This document shows, piece by piece, positions 1 to 8,495 of a stretch of DNA of 64,000 nucleotides (position 1 is its first letter; the number at the start of each line of letters is the position of its first letter). Origin of the DNA: Micromonospora sp. NBC_00389 (GTDB taxonomy: Bacteria; Actinomycetota; Actinomycetes; Mycobacteriales; Micromonosporaceae); assembly GCF_036059255.1 (NCBI RefSeq), contig NZ_CP107947.1, forward strand, positions 1,612,001-1,676,000. Direction: 5' to 3'. A program made the translations under genes and the position numbers. Below the pieces are notes generated by a model. That model did no database searches, was not told where the DNA came from, and saw only the letters and a program-made list of their open reading frames with translations.

Positions 1-214
1 CCGCGTACTCCCGGATGACGTCCAGGCAGATGCCGGCCCGGTCGGGGCTGCCCGGCCCGGGTGAGAGCAGGATGCCGGCCGCGCCCATTTTGCCCACCTC
101 GGCGACGTCGATCTCGTCGTTGCGGCGGACCTCGCAGTCCACCCCGAGCTGGCCCAGATACTGCACCAGGTTGAAGACGAACGAGTCGTAGTTGTCGATC
201 ACCAGGACGCGCAT
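1..214 (-). CDS. Glutamine amidotransferase, component II of anthranilate/aminodeoxychorismate synthase (5' part only)
   Basis: Only the first ~71 codons lie in the window; the gene runs off the left edge. The N-terminus MRVLVIDNYDSFVFNLVQYL is the signature start of TrpG/PabA class I glutamine amidotransferases, followed by a SPGPGSP segment (~residue 51). The family releases ammonia from glutamine for a chorismate-using partner (TrpE or PabB). It is last in a leftward run with the small membrane protein, sortase and DUF881 genes, starting 2 nt after its neighbour's stop. The catalytic Cys-His-Glu region is outside the window, and TrpG cannot be told from PabA. Confidence 0.9.
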   Translation of the reverse strand, partial: MRVLVIDNYDSFVFNLVQYLGQLGVDCEVRRNDEIDVAEVGKMGAAGILLSPGPGSPDRAGICLDVIREYA

Positions 215-216
215 GG

Positions 217-501
217 TCACCTGTTCGGGGAGGATGGCGCGGGGTTGTTCTGGTCGGTGTCGTAGGGCAGATCGTGCTCGTCGCTGGCCGGGGTCTCCCC
301 GGTCACCGCGTCACCGCCGCCCGGGTCTCCCGGGACGCCGGAGTCCTGGGTGACCTGCACATCGTCGAAGGGCAGCAGTGGCTCGGCCCACGGGAAGGCC
401 ACATACCAGAGCAGGGCCACCGCGGCGGCGGCGAGCAGCACCGAGCCGGTCAGCTTGCCGGCCAGGCCGAACGGCAGTTTGCGCCAGATGAACGCGTACA
501 T
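217..501 (-). CDS. Small membrane protein (94 aa) in the sortase operon
   Basis: A 94-residue protein with one clear membrane span at about residues 14-36 (LTGSVLLAAAAVALLWYV), then a proline- and acid-rich tail ending in NNPAPSSPNR. The short positive N-terminus (IWRKL) predicts N-in, so the acidic tail would be outside. It lies between the sortase gene (3 nt upstream) and the amidotransferase gene, so it is probably co-transcribed. It has no sorting signal or enzyme motif and I do not recognise a named family. A role at the membrane next to the sortase is inferred from position only. Confidence 0.75.
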   Translation of the reverse strand: MYAFIWRKLPFGLAGKLTGSVLLAAAAVALLWYVAFPWAEPLLPFDDVQVTQDSGVPGDPGGGDAVTGETPASDEHDLPYDTDQNNPAPSSPNR

Positions 502-504
502 CGG

Positions 505-2121
505 TCAGCCCCCCAGCTCCGCCGGGCGGCCCGCCGACTTGGGTTGGGTCCGGTCCAGCTCGGCGTGGATGATCAGGCGCTGGTAGTTGTCGAACTTCGG
601 GTTGCAGGTGGTCAGGGTGAGCATCCGCTTGGTCGGCTTCTTGTCCGGTTCGCCGGGTACCGGGGCCACCACCTCGACCTGGGTCGGCTTGACGATCCTG
701 GACTGCGACACCCGGTAGACGTACCAGTCGGTCTTGCCCTCGACCACGATGGCGTCGCCGTCGTTCAACTCGTCCAGCCGCCAGAAGGTGGCCCGGTTGC
801 GGTGGCCGGCGACGGAGAAGTTGCCGACCTGGCCGGGCAGCGCGCTGGTCGGGTAATGGCCTGGGGCGTACCGGATGTCGGCCTGGGTGACGCCCTCGAC
901 GACCACCCAGTTCTTGTCGAGCTTGGGGATGTAGAGCCCCGCGATCGGCTTGCCGCGCACCGGTGGTGACGGTTTGACGCTGGGGGTGGCGGCTGACGGG
1001 ACGACCGTCGGGTCGTCGGTCGGGCCCCACGCCTGGGCGAGCTCCTGGCTGAGGTCGTTCTGGTGGGCGTCGACGATGGCCGACTTGCCCCAGACCTCGT
1101 AGCCGGCGAAGAGCAGCACCACCAGGCCGAAGGTGATCAGGACTTCGCCGGTGACCCGGATGCCGGAGCGCAGTCGGGAGCCGAGCGACGGGCGGGTGAG
1201 CTCCGAGTAGACGCTCTTGTAGCCCTCGCCGGTCTGGTGCGGCCGGAGTTGGACCACCCGCTCGCCACGTCGAGGCCGGGGCGGCTCGGCGGCGCTGTCC
1301 TCGGCACCGGCCGGCTCGTCGGGGGTCGCCGTGCGGGGGACGGCACCCATCAGCGCGGTGGAGTCCATGGCCGGCGGGCGGGTCGAGGGCCTGGCGGGCA
1401 CGGCCGGGATCAGCTGGGTGGCGGCCGGGTCAGCGGCGCGATCCGGTGCGGCCGGAGAGACCGGGGCTGCCGGGGAGCCGGTCGCCCGCGCGGGACCGGG
1501 GCCGACCTTGGGAATGAACGCGGTCGGCGCGTCGCCACCCGACGGGGCCGGGCTACGGGGCGCCGCCGGCGGGGTCGGGGTAGCGGGGGTCGGCGGCCGG
1601 GTCGGGGCGTTGCCGGGGGCAGCCGGCCGGACCGGTCCCTGGCTGGGTGTGGTCGGTCGACCGGGGACGGCGGGAGGATGGCTGGACCCGCCGCCGGGCG
1701 AGCCGAGCCCAGCGGCTGCGGCACCGGGCCAGGGCGGCGGGGCTTCGGCGCCCGGGTGGCCCGGGGCACGCTGCGGGTCGGGTCGGGTCGCGCTCGGCTG
1801 GGCCGGGCGCTCGCTGCGCGGAGGGTGCTCGGTGCGGCTGGCCGGCGGCCGGGCCGACCGGTCGTCCCGGGAGGAAGGACCGGCGGCACCCGGCGGCTCG
1901 GGGCCGGCCGGCGGTCGGGTCGCGCGGGATCGGGTGGGCAGCACGGGATCGGGCCAGTTGCCGGTGGCGCCAGGCCGGCCCGGTGTCGGCTCAGGCTGGT
2001 CGGGCGTCGGCTCAGGCCGGCCCGGTGTCGGCTCGGGCCGGTCGACCTTGGGCAGGAACGCCGTCGGCTCGTCGGCCTGGTCCCGGTGTCGCCCGTCGCG
2101 CCGCTCGTCCGGGCCGCTCAT
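505..2121 (-). CDS. Class E sortase with long disordered N-terminus
   Basis: Sortases are membrane cysteine transpeptidases that attach secreted proteins to the peptidoglycan precursor or polymerise pilins. The last ~190 residues of this 538-aa protein hold the fold: catalytic His in AGHRNR (~440), catalytic Cys in TLTTCNPKF (~506) and Arg in NYQRLIIH (~514). A membrane span lies at about 318-338. The first ~300 residues are Pro/Ala/Arg-rich, contain two similar TAFIPKV/TAFLPKV motifs, and should be cytoplasmic and disordered. The start overlaps the DUF881 stop (ATGA). Class E enzymes typically act on LAXTG-type substrates; no such substrate gene is evident nearby. Confidence 0.92.
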   Translation of the reverse strand: MSGPDERRDGRHRDQADEPTAFLPKVDRPEPTPGRPEPTPDQPEPTPGRPGATGNWPDPVLPTRSRATRPPAGPEPPGAAGPSSRDDRSARPPASRTEHPPRSERPAQPSATRPDPQRAPGHPGAEAPPPWPGAAAAGLGSPGGGSSHPPAVPGRPTTPSQGPVRPAAPGNAPTRPPTPATPTPPAAPRSPAPSGGDAPTAFIPKVGPGPARATGSPAAPVSPAAPDRAADPAATQLIPAVPARPSTRPPAMDSTALMGAVPRTATPDEPAGAEDSAAEPPRPRRGERVVQLRPHQTGEGYKSVYSELTRPSLGSRLRSGIRVTGEVLITFGLVVLLFAGYEVWGKSAIVDAHQNDLSQELAQAWGPTDDPTVVPSAATPSVKPSPPVRGKPIAGLYIPKLDKNWVVVEGVTQADIRYAPGHYPTSALPGQVGNFSVAGHRNRATFWRLDELNDGDAIVVEGKTDWYVYRVSQSRIVKPTQVEVVAPVPGEPDKKPTKRMLTLTTCNPKFDNYQRLIIHAELDRTQPKSAGRPAELGG

Positions 2122-2921
2122 TCGGGCACCGTCGCCGAGCGCAGGGCGGTCGAGTCCTCGAACGCCGGGACTGTCACCGTGGAGGCGAACTCCTTGTAGC
2201 CGAGCTGGTAGTCGTCGACTGCGTCCTTGAACAACCGGACTCCCTCAGAGCTGGCGAGGGCCTGCTGGAGGGCAGCGGGATCGCCGATTGCTACGATCTT
2301 GAACGGGGGGGAGTACACCCGACCATGTAGCAGCAGGGTGTTACCGACGCAGCGTACCGCGCTGGTGGCGAGCACGCGGACGTTCATGATTGACATGGCC
2401 TCCGCTCCGCCTGCCCAGAGCGCGTTGACCACGGCCTGTACGTCACCCTGGTGCACCACGAGGTCGTCGTTGCTGGCGTCCGAGGGCGTCTTGTCGCTGC
2501 GGCGCGGAGCGTCGTCCAGCTCCACCGTCACCCCGGTGCCGGTCAGCGCGGTGAACCCGGCAGCCTGGAGACTGCCCACGCCGCGCTCCTGCTGGGCCTT
2601 GATCGGCCCGTCCGAGTCGGCCAGCGCGTCGGTCCGTTGCTCGACCTCGCCGCGCAGTGTGGCGGCACGTCGCTCGCTCGCCGCCACCTGCTCGCGGCGG
2701 TCCTCGATGAGTTGGTTGAGCTGGGGCCGCCGGTCCTCACGCAGCGCGGTGCCGCCGGCGGTGGTCGCGGTGGTGGTGAAGAGCAGTCCCGCCGCGGCGG
2801 CGATCAGGGGCACCCCGATCGACCAGCCCGGTCGGCGTTGACGCCGCCGCCGGGGCAGCAGTCCGGCGCCGGCCCGTCGGAGGACCTTCTGCCAGGAGGC
2901 TGCGCCGGATGTGTACTCCAC
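2118..2921 (-). CDS. DUF881 family membrane-anchored protein
   Basis: A 267-aa protein with a basic N-terminus, one membrane span (~31-52, [18 protein letters not shown]), a coiled-coil stretch (~70-105, rich in Arg/Glu) and a periplasmic-side domain typical of DUF881 (motif VELDDAP, then [20 protein letters not shown] and a C-terminal LYKEFA-like segment). DUF881 proteins are common in actinobacteria and Firmicutes beside cell-division genes, and their molecular role is not settled. The GTG start lies opposite crgA, a division gene, and the stop overlaps the sortase start. A link to septation or wall growth is contextual inference. Confidence 0.88.
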   Translation of the reverse strand: MEYTSGAASWQKVLRRAGAGLLPRRRRQRRPGWSIGVPLIAAAAGLLFTTTATTAGGTALREDRRPQLNQLIEDRREQVAASERRAATLRGEVEQRTDALADSDGPIKAQQERGVGSLQAAGFTALTGTGVTVELDDAPRRSDKTPSDASNDDLVVHQGDVQAVVNALWAGGAEAMSIMNVRVLATSAVRCVGNTLLLHGRVYSPPFKIVAIGDPAALQQALASSEGVRLFKDAVDDYQLGYKEFASTVTVPAFEDSTALRSATVPE

Positions 2922-3143
2922 CGAGCGTTCCTTCCGCGTGTCGGGGATCGTCCGCCCCGGCAGGGGCCGGTGATCCGAACAGTCCCGCCTTTTTCGGTCA
3001 CTCCGTGCACCGGCCTGACCCCATTCGTGGTCGAGGCGGGCGTTCGGGACTACGCTAGCTTTCGAACATTATTGGCCATGGACCGTCGCCCCTGCGCCCG
3101 GTTGTCAGGCCGGACGAGGTCGTCACCCCCTCTGGAGAGCGTC

Positions 3144-3407
3144 GTGCCCAAGTCTCAGGTCCGCAAGAAGAAGGTGTACACCCCGCCGACGGACGTTCGT
3201 CCGACGACGGCGGCGTCGACGCGCAAGCCTAGCCCGGTGTGGCTGCCGGCCACGGCGGTCGCCTTGATCGTCGTCGGCATCGGTTGGCTGGTGGTCTACT
3301 ACCTCTCCGAGCAGCAGTACCCGGTCGCGTCCTGGCAGTACTGGAACCTCGCGGTGGGCTTCGGCGCGATGGTCGCCTCGCTGGCGCTGCTCTCCCGCTG
3401 GCGCTGA
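3144..3407 (+). CDS. crgA: Cell division protein CrgA
   Basis: CrgA is a small septal membrane protein of actinobacteria that interacts with FtsZ, FtsQ, FtsI and other division proteins and coordinates septum formation with aerial growth. This 87-aa copy has the family layout: basic N-terminus with MPKSQVRKKK, first span ~34-53 (PATAVALIVVGIGWLVVYY) and second span ~67-84, ending in SRWR. The GTG start is chosen because GGAGAG lies 5 nt upstream and the family N-terminus begins there; the frame is open further upstream but without family sequence. It diverges from the DUF881/sortase operon, as is usual near the chromosomal origin region of Streptomyces relatives. Confidence 0.95.
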   Translation: MPKSQVRKKKVYTPPTDVRPTTAASTRKPSPVWLPATAVALIVVGIGWLVVYYLSEQQYPVASWQYWNLAVGFGAMVASLALLSRWR

Positions 3408-3455
3408 GCCGGCTCGGCGCCGCCGCGCCGGCGGATCCACGTCACCCCGTCGAAC

Positions 3456-3481
3456 CCCTGCCCGGCAAGACCGGGCGGGGC
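3456..3481 (+). terminator. Rho-independent-like hairpin after crgA
   Basis: CCCC-T-GCCCGG pairs with CCGGGC-GGGG around the loop CAAGA, with one bulged T. No U-tract follows, as is common in actinobacteria. Confidence 0.6.
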
Positions 3482-3529
3482 ACCCTATGGTGTCCGCAGG
3501 GCGGCGTGGCCTACTGCGAGATGACTCAC

Positions 3530-3545
3530 GTTACCGATGGGTAAC
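3530..3545. promoter_or_regulatory. 16-bp palindromic operator upstream of the EtfD-like gene
   Basis: GTTACCGATGGGTAAC has perfect 5-bp arms (GTTAC/GTAAC) around a 6-bp centre. It covers the likely -35 region of a promoter whose -10 would be TAGGCT at 3554-3559. Nearly the same palindrome (GTTACTGATCGGTAAC) occurs before the acyl-CoA dehydrogenase gene. The size and symmetry suit a TetR- or GntR-type repressor, but no candidate regulator gene is adjacent. Confidence 0.6.
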
Positions 3546-3695
3546 CTTGCGCGTAGGCTGCACTGCATGACCGAGCGGAGCGAGGTCATCGACCGGTCCG
3601 GTCGCAGGTGCGGCAGCGGCGCGACGCCGACCCCGTCCTGACCCGGCCCCGGTCGCTGAACCGCTGGACAGGCAGCAGACCGGGAGGCCAACTCG

Positions 3696-5894
3696 ATGGG
3701 CAGCGTCCAGATCGTCACCACGATCCTCGCGGCCGCCATCACCGCCGTGGCGGTGTGGCTTGCGGTACGTGCGGTCATGAAGATGGTGGCAGTCATCCGG
3801 CTCGGGCAGCCCGCGCCGGAGCGGTTCGCCGACAAGGCCGCCCGTGCGAAGACCATGCTGGTGGAGACCGCCGGCCACACCCGAATGCTCAAGTGGGGCG
3901 TGGTGGGTGCGGCGCACTGGTTCGTGATGGTCGGCTTCATCGTGCTGTCGCTGCTGGTGCTCGAGGCGTACTTCGAGGTGGCAACCACGGATGGCGGGTT
4001 GCCGATCATCGGGCACTGGACCATCTTCGGTCTGGTCACTGAGATCATCGGCGTGCTGGGCCTGGTCGGGATCCTGGTGCTGATGGCGATCCGGCTGCGC
4101 AACCGGCCGAACCGGCCGGGCGGACGGTCCCGGTTCACCGGATCGACGATGTGGCAGGGCTACTTCGTCGAGTGGATCGTGCTGCTGGTCCTGATCTTCG
4201 GGTTCGTGATCCGGGGCTTCAAGGTCGCCACCGACCACTTCGAGTTCCCGTTCTGGGCCACCCCGTTCAGCCACGCGGTCGGCGCGGTGCTGCCCGACTG
4301 GGCGGACGGGGTCAGCGTCGCGGCTGCCATCAAGATCATCATTTCGATGACCTGGCTCATCGTCATCTCGCTGAACGTCACTATGGGTGTCGCCTGGCAC
4401 CGCTTCCTGGCGTTCCCCAACATCTTCTTCAAGCGGGAGCCGGCCCGGCCGGCCGGCTCCGGCCTCGGCGCGCTGCGCCCGATGACGAGCCAGGGCAAGC
4501 CGCTCGACTTCGAGGAGGCCGACCCGGAGAAGGACCAGTTCGGCGTCGCCCAGGTCGAGCAGTTCAGCTGGAAGGGTCTGCTGGACTTCAGCACCTGCAC
4601 CGAGTGCGGTCGCTGCCAGTCGCAGTGCCCGGCCTGGAACACCGGCAAGCCGCTGTCACCCAAGCTGCTCGTGCTGAGCCTGCGGGACCACGCGTACGCC
4701 AAGGCGCCCTACCTGCTGGCCGGCGGCGGCAAGGACCTGACCGGCGAGGAGAAGGCCACCGCGGCGCAGCTCGCGCACGTCGACGTGCTGGCGCTGGCCG
4801 AGGCCGACCGCCCGCTGATCGGCACCGCCGAGGAGGGCGGCGTCATCGACCCGGATGTGCTCTGGTCCTGCACCACCTGTGGCGCCTGCGTCGAGCAGTG
4901 CCCGGTGGACATCGAGCACGTGGACCACATCGTCGACATGCGTCGCTACCAGGTGCTGATCGAGTCGAGCTTCCCCTCTGAGGCCGGCGTCATGCTGCGC
5001 AACCTGGAGAACAAGGGCAACCCGTGGGGCGCCCCGCAGAACACCCGCGAGGACTGGACCAAGGGCCTCGACTTCGAGGTGCCCCGGGTCGGCGAGGTGG
5101 ACGACTTCGAGTACCTGTTCTGGGTCGGCTGTGCCGGTGCGTTCGAGGACCGGGCCAAGAAGACCACCCGCGCCGTGGCCACCCTGCTCAACGAGGCGGG
5201 CGTGAAGTTCGCGATCCTGGGCGAGGGCGAGACCTGCTCCGGCGATCCGGCGCGCCGGATCGGCAACGAGTTCGTCTTCCAGATGCTCGCCCAGCAGAAC
5301 GTGGAGACGCTGAACGAGGCGTTCGAGGGCCGGGAGAAGGCCAAGCGCAAGATCGTGGCCACCTGCCCGCACTGCTTCAACACCCTGGGCAACGAGTACG
5401 GCCAGCTTGGCGGCGAGTTCGAGGTGGTCCACCACACCCAGCTCCTGGCCCACCTGGTGTCCACCGGCAAGCTCACCCCGGTGCAGCCGGTCGACGGCGG
5501 GGTCACGTACCACGACCCCTGCTACCTGGGTCGGCACAACCGGGTCTTCGCGGCTCCCCGAGAGGTGCTGGGGGACGCCATCGAGGGCGAGCTCACCGAG
5601 ATGCCGCGTAACAGCGAGCGCTCCTTCTGCTGCGGCGCCGGCGGTGCCCGGATGTGGATGGAGGAGAAGATCGGCAAGCGGATCAACGTGGACCGGGTCG
5701 AGGAGGCCATGGCCACCGGGGCGAAGACGGTCGCCGTCGGTTGCCCGTTCTGCTCGACGATGCTCAGCGACGGGGTGAACGGTAAGGGCGCCGGGGAACA
5801 GGTCGAGGTCATCGACGTGGCCACCGTGCTGCTCCGCTCGGTCAAGCCGGAGCAGCCGCAGGGCGAGAAGGAGGCCACGCCGGTCGCCGGCTGA
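3696..5894 (+). CDS. Membrane Fe-S oxidoreductase, EtfD-like (HdrD/GlpC-type with CCG domains)
   Basis: A 732-aa protein with an N-terminal membrane half (about five spans within residues 5-240, nitrate-reductase-gamma-like), two 4Fe-4S motifs (CTECGRCQSQCP ~300 and CTTCGACVEQCP ~392) and a C-terminal pair of cysteine-rich CCG domains (WVGCAGAFED, CPHCFNTLGNEYG, SFCCGAGGARMW, GCPFCSTM). This is the architecture of mycobacterial Rv0338c/EtfD, which passes electrons from electron-transfer flavoprotein to the respiratory chain during fatty-acid oxidation. The shared upstream palindrome with the fadE-like gene in this window supports that role. The first ATG with a membrane-type N-terminus was taken. 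A generic heterodisulfide-reductase-like label remains possible. Confidence 0.85.
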   Translation: MGSVQIVTTILAAAITAVAVWLAVRAVMKMVAVIRLGQPAPERFADKAARAKTMLVETAGHTRMLKWGVVGAAHWFVMVGFIVLSLLVLEAYFEVATTDGGLPIIGHWTIFGLVTEIIGVLGLVGILVLMAIRLRNRPNRPGGRSRFTGSTMWQGYFVEWIVLLVLIFGFVIRGFKVATDHFEFPFWATPFSHAVGAVLPDWADGVSVAAAIKIIISMTWLIVISLNVTMGVAWHRFLAFPNIFFKREPARPAGSGLGALRPMTSQGKPLDFEEADPEKDQFGVAQVEQFSWKGLLDFSTCTECGRCQSQCPAWNTGKPLSPKLLVLSLRDHAYAKAPYLLAGGGKDLTGEEKATAAQLAHVDVLALAEADRPLIGTAEEGGVIDPDVLWSCTTCGACVEQCPVDIEHVDHIVDMRRYQVLIESSFPSEAGVMLRNLENKGNPWGAPQNTREDWTKGLDFEVPRVGEVDDFEYLFWVGCAGAFEDRAKKTTRAVATLLNEAGVKFAILGEGETCSGDPARRIGNEFVFQMLAQQNVETLNEAFEGREKAKRKIVATCPHCFNTLGNEYGQLGGEFEVVHHTQLLAHLVSTGKLTPVQPVDGGVTYHDPCYLGRHNRVFAAPREVLGDAIEGELTEMPRNSERSFCCGAGGARMWMEEKIGKRINVDRVEEAMATGAKTVAVGCPFCSTMLSDGVNGKGAGEQVEVIDVATVLLRSVKPEQPQGEKEATPVAG

Positions 5895-5923
5895 GGCCCG
5901 TACCCCCCTGGGTCGAGATGGTC

Positions 5924-5957
5924 GACGGCGGCGGCACCCACGGGTGCCGCCGCCGTC
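5924..5957 (+). terminator. Terminator hairpin after the EtfD-like gene
   Basis: A 15-16-bp perfect stem beginning GACGGCGGCGGCACCC with a minimal loop, 30 nt after the stop codon. Confidence 0.75.
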
Positions 5958-6002
5958 GTGTAAGAATCTCGCCGAGGTGAGGCGAACATCGACGGCCTAC
6001 TC

Positions 6003-7328
6003 TTGACCACGCTGCTGCCCCTGGTCGGTTTCGTTGCGCTGACCGCCGGCAACGCGTTCTTTGTCGCGGCCGAGTTCGCGCTGGTGACCGTCGATCGCTC
6101 GGAGATCGACCGGCGGGCCGCAGCCGGCGACGAGGCCGCCCGGAGAGTACGCACGGCGCTGCGCGGGCTGTCCTTCCAGCTCTCCGGGGCGCAGCTCGGC
6201 ATCACCATCACCGCGCTGCTCACCGGCTACCTGGCCGAGCCGGCCCTCGCCCGCATCTTCACCCCGCTGCTGCGCCCGGTGGCCGGCGACGACAGCGAGC
6301 GTTACACCCCGTTCCTGGCGTTGGCCCTGGCCACTCTGATCTCCATGCTCTTCGGCGAGCTGGTGCCCAAGAACGCGGCGCTGGCCCGGCCGATGCCGGC
6401 CGCCCTGGCCACCGCCGGCCCGATGCACACCTTCTCCCGCACGTTCGGCTGGGTGATCCGGGGGTTGAACGGCTCCGCGAACCGGCTGGTTCGGGCGCTC
6501 GGCGTGGAACCGCAGGAGGAACTGGCCAGCGCCCGCTCGCCGGAGGAACTGGGCCTGCTGGCAGCGATCTCGGCCCGGGCCGGCGCGTTGCCGACGGACA
6601 CCGCGATGCTGCTGCGCCGCACCATCCGCTTCGGTGACAAGCGGGCGGCCGAGGCGATGACCCCCCGGGTGGACGTGGTGGCGCTGCGCGCCACGGCCAC
6701 CGTGGCCGAGTTGCTTGACCTGTCCCGGCAGACCGGACGAACCCGGTTCCCGGTGTACGAGGAGACCCTGGACCTGGTCACCGGCGTGGCGGGGGTGCCG
6801 GACGCGCTGGGTGTGCCGCTGGGCGAGCGGGCGTCGACCATGGTCGGCTCGGTGGCCCGCGAGCCGGTGTACGTGCCGGAGAGCCTCGACCTGGACGGTG
6901 TGCTGGCCGCGTTGAAGGCGGCCGGTGCGGACCTGGCCATCGTGGTCGACGAGTACGGCGGCACGGACGGCGTGGTGACCGTGGAGGACCTGGTCGAGGA
7001 GTTGGTCGGGGAGATCGCCGACGAGTTTGACCCGGCCAGCGTGGACGACACCGGTCCGGCGGAGCTGACCGTGCCGGGCGGGGAGCGCACCGTGCTGGTC
7101 GACGGGGTGCTGCGCTCCGACGAGTTGGCCGAGCAGACCGGTTTCCGGCTGCCCGAGGGGCCGTACGAGACGCTGGCCGGGTTCCTGATGGCCCGCCTCG
7201 GGCACATCCCGCTGGCCGGTGAGACGGTCGAGGCGGGTGGCTGGGAGTTCACGGTGGTGGAGGTGGAGCGGCATCGGATCGAGCAGGTACGGGTGCTGCG
7301 CCCAGCGGAGCCGGACGGCGATGACTGA
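6003..7328 (+). CDS. CNNM/CorC-type transporter, hemolysin C family (DUF21-CBS-CorC)
   Basis: The 441-aa protein has the full CNNM layout: an N-terminal DUF21 membrane domain with three to four spans (~1-190; GNAFFVAAEFALV, QLGITITALLTGYLAEPAL, GELVPKNAALARP), two CBS repeats (~215-330; AMTPRVDVVALR, VVDEYGGTDGVVT) and a CorC/HlyC transporter-associated domain (~345-435). Such proteins are linked to Mg2+ or Co2+ efflux; hemolysin is a historical label. The start is TTG, preceded by no strong ribosome site. It overlaps the next, related gene by 8 bp, so the two products probably act together. Confidence 0.9.
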   Translation: MTTLLPLVGFVALTAGNAFFVAAEFALVTVDRSEIDRRAAAGDEAARRVRTALRGLSFQLSGAQLGITITALLTGYLAEPALARIFTPLLRPVAGDDSERYTPFLALALATLISMLFGELVPKNAALARPMPAALATAGPMHTFSRTFGWVIRGLNGSANRLVRALGVEPQEELASARSPEELGLLAAISARAGALPTDTAMLLRRTIRFGDKRAAEAMTPRVDVVALRATATVAELLDLSRQTGRTRFPVYEETLDLVTGVAGVPDALGVPLGERASTMVGSVAREPVYVPESLDLDGVLAALKAAGADLAIVVDEYGGTDGVVTVEDLVEELVGEIADEFDPASVDDTGPAELTVPGGERTVLVDGVLRSDELAEQTGFRLPEGPYETLAGFLMARLGHIPLAGETVEAGGWEFTVVEVERHRIEQVRVLRPAEPDGDD

Positions 7329-8322
7329 GCTGCTGGTGACCGTGGTGCTGTTGCTCGGCAACGGGTTCTTCGTGGGCAGCGAGTTCGCGCTCATCGCGTC
7401 CCGGCGGACGGTGATCGAGCCGTTGGCCGCCGACTCGAAGCGGGCCCGCTGGGCGCTGTCGGCGATGAACCAGATCCCGCTGATGATCGCCGGCGCGCAG
7501 CTCGGCATCACGGTCTGCTCACTGGGCCTCGGCGCGATCGCCGAGCCGGCGTTGGCCCACCTGCTGGAGACGCCGTTCCACGCGGCCGGTCTGCCCGAGC
7601 GGGCGGTGCACCCGGTGGCGTTCGTGCTGGCGCTGGGCGTGGTGGTCTTCCTGCACACGGTGGTCGGCGAGATGGTGCCGAAGAACATCACGCTGGCCGG
7701 TCCGGAGCTCTCCGCGCTCTGGCTCGGCCCGGCCATGCTGGCGTTCTGCGTGGCCACCAAGCCGCTGCTGCTGGCGATGAAATGGGCGGCCCGCCGGGTC
7801 CTCGCCCTCTGGCGGATCGAGGCGTCCGAGGCGGTGAAGACGGTGTTCACCGCCGAGGAGTTGGCCGGGCTGGTCTCCCAGGCGCGTACCGAGGGGTTGC
7901 TCGACGCCGAGCAGCACGCCCGGATCACCCGTGCGCTGGCCATGCACAGCCGGACCGCGGCGGATGCGTTGCAGCCGTGGTCGACGGTCGTGACGGTGGC
8001 CGAGGACGTCTCACCGGCGTCGCTGGAGGTGCTGGCGACCCGGACCGGCCGATCGCGGTTCCCGGTGGTGCAGCGGTCCACCCGCCGGGTGCTTGGTTTC
8101 GTCCACGTCAAGGACGTGCTCGGGTACGCCGGGCAGGGTCGCCGGGCGCCGGTTCCGGCGCAGGTGTACCGGCCGCTGGCGGTGGTGCCGCCGGAGCGTA
8201 CGCTGGCCGACCTGCTGCTGGCCATGCGCCGCGAGCGGCGGCACATGGTGCTCGTCAGCGACGGCCGGCGCCCGCTTGGCGTGGTCACGCTCGACGACGT
8301 ATTGACCGCGATCGTTGGCTAA
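7321..8322 (+). CDS. Second CNNM/CorC-type transporter, shorter (DUF21-CBS)
   Basis: A 333-aa paralogue of the preceding gene: the DUF21 domain (LLLGNGFFVGSEFALIASRR, QLGITVCSLGLGAIAEPAL, GEMVPKNITLAGP) and a CBS pair (ALQPWSTVVTVAED, VVTLDDVLTAIVG). It ends straight after the CBS pair and lacks the C-terminal CorC_HlyC domain of its partner. The ATG chosen overlaps the previous stop (8 bp) and begins exactly at the family N-terminus; longer in-frame readings run into the neighbour. Overlapping long and short CNNM pairs are frequent in actinobacteria and suggest a heteromeric complex; the transported ion is not shown by sequence. Confidence 0.9.
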   Translation: MTELLVTVVLLLGNGFFVGSEFALIASRRTVIEPLAADSKRARWALSAMNQIPLMIAGAQLGITVCSLGLGAIAEPALAHLLETPFHAAGLPERAVHPVAFVLALGVVVFLHTVVGEMVPKNITLAGPELSALWLGPAMLAFCVATKPLLLAMKWAARRVLALWRIEASEAVKTVFTAEELAGLVSQARTEGLLDAEQHARITRALAMHSRTAADALQPWSTVVTVAEDVSPASLEVLATRTGRSRFPVVQRSTRRVLGFVHVKDVLGYAGQGRRAPVPAQVYRPLAVVPPERTLADLLLAMRRERRHMVLVSDGRRPLGVVTLDDVLTAIVG

Positions 8323-8408
8323 TCTGTGAGCACCCTTAGTGTGCAAGCGGTTGCGCGACAGTAATGGTGACGCCGCGCGCCTTGATTCCTCTCCGGCGCT
8401 TCCCTAAT

Positions 8409-8476
8409 GTGAGGCACCGACCGCTGTGGGTCCTCTGCCTCGGCCCTTCCCTCACGCGAGGCGCCCGGCGGTCGGT
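8409..8476 (+). promoter_or_regulatory. Structured 5' leader with predicted pseudoknot before an NlpC/P60 gene
   Basis: Three pairings can form together: ACCGACCGC (8416-8424) with GCGGTCGGT (8468-8476); GCCTCG (8437-8442) with CGAGGC (8457-8462) nested inside; and GTGAGG (8409-8414) with CCTCAC (8450-8455) in the apical loop, giving a pseudoknot. The outer stem closes only 4 nt before the AAGGAG ribosome site. It lacks the conserved blocks of the ydaO class. Structure is predicted by hand, not computed. Confidence 0.5.
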
Positions 8477-8495
8477 TGCAAAGGAGTCGGTGCCG

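Noticed and set aside
1063..2330. Long plus-strand frames antisense to the sortase and DUF881 genes
   Set aside because: Gly/Arg-rich shadows of high-GC coding sequence without domains or ribosome sites; the minus-strand genes are clear families.
8409..8476. A second c-di-AMP riboswitch before the first NlpC/P60 gene
   Set aside because: None of the conserved ydaO blocks (GGGGACCC, GGGGTGAATC, CAGCTAACC) is present. Kept only as a structured leader of unknown type.
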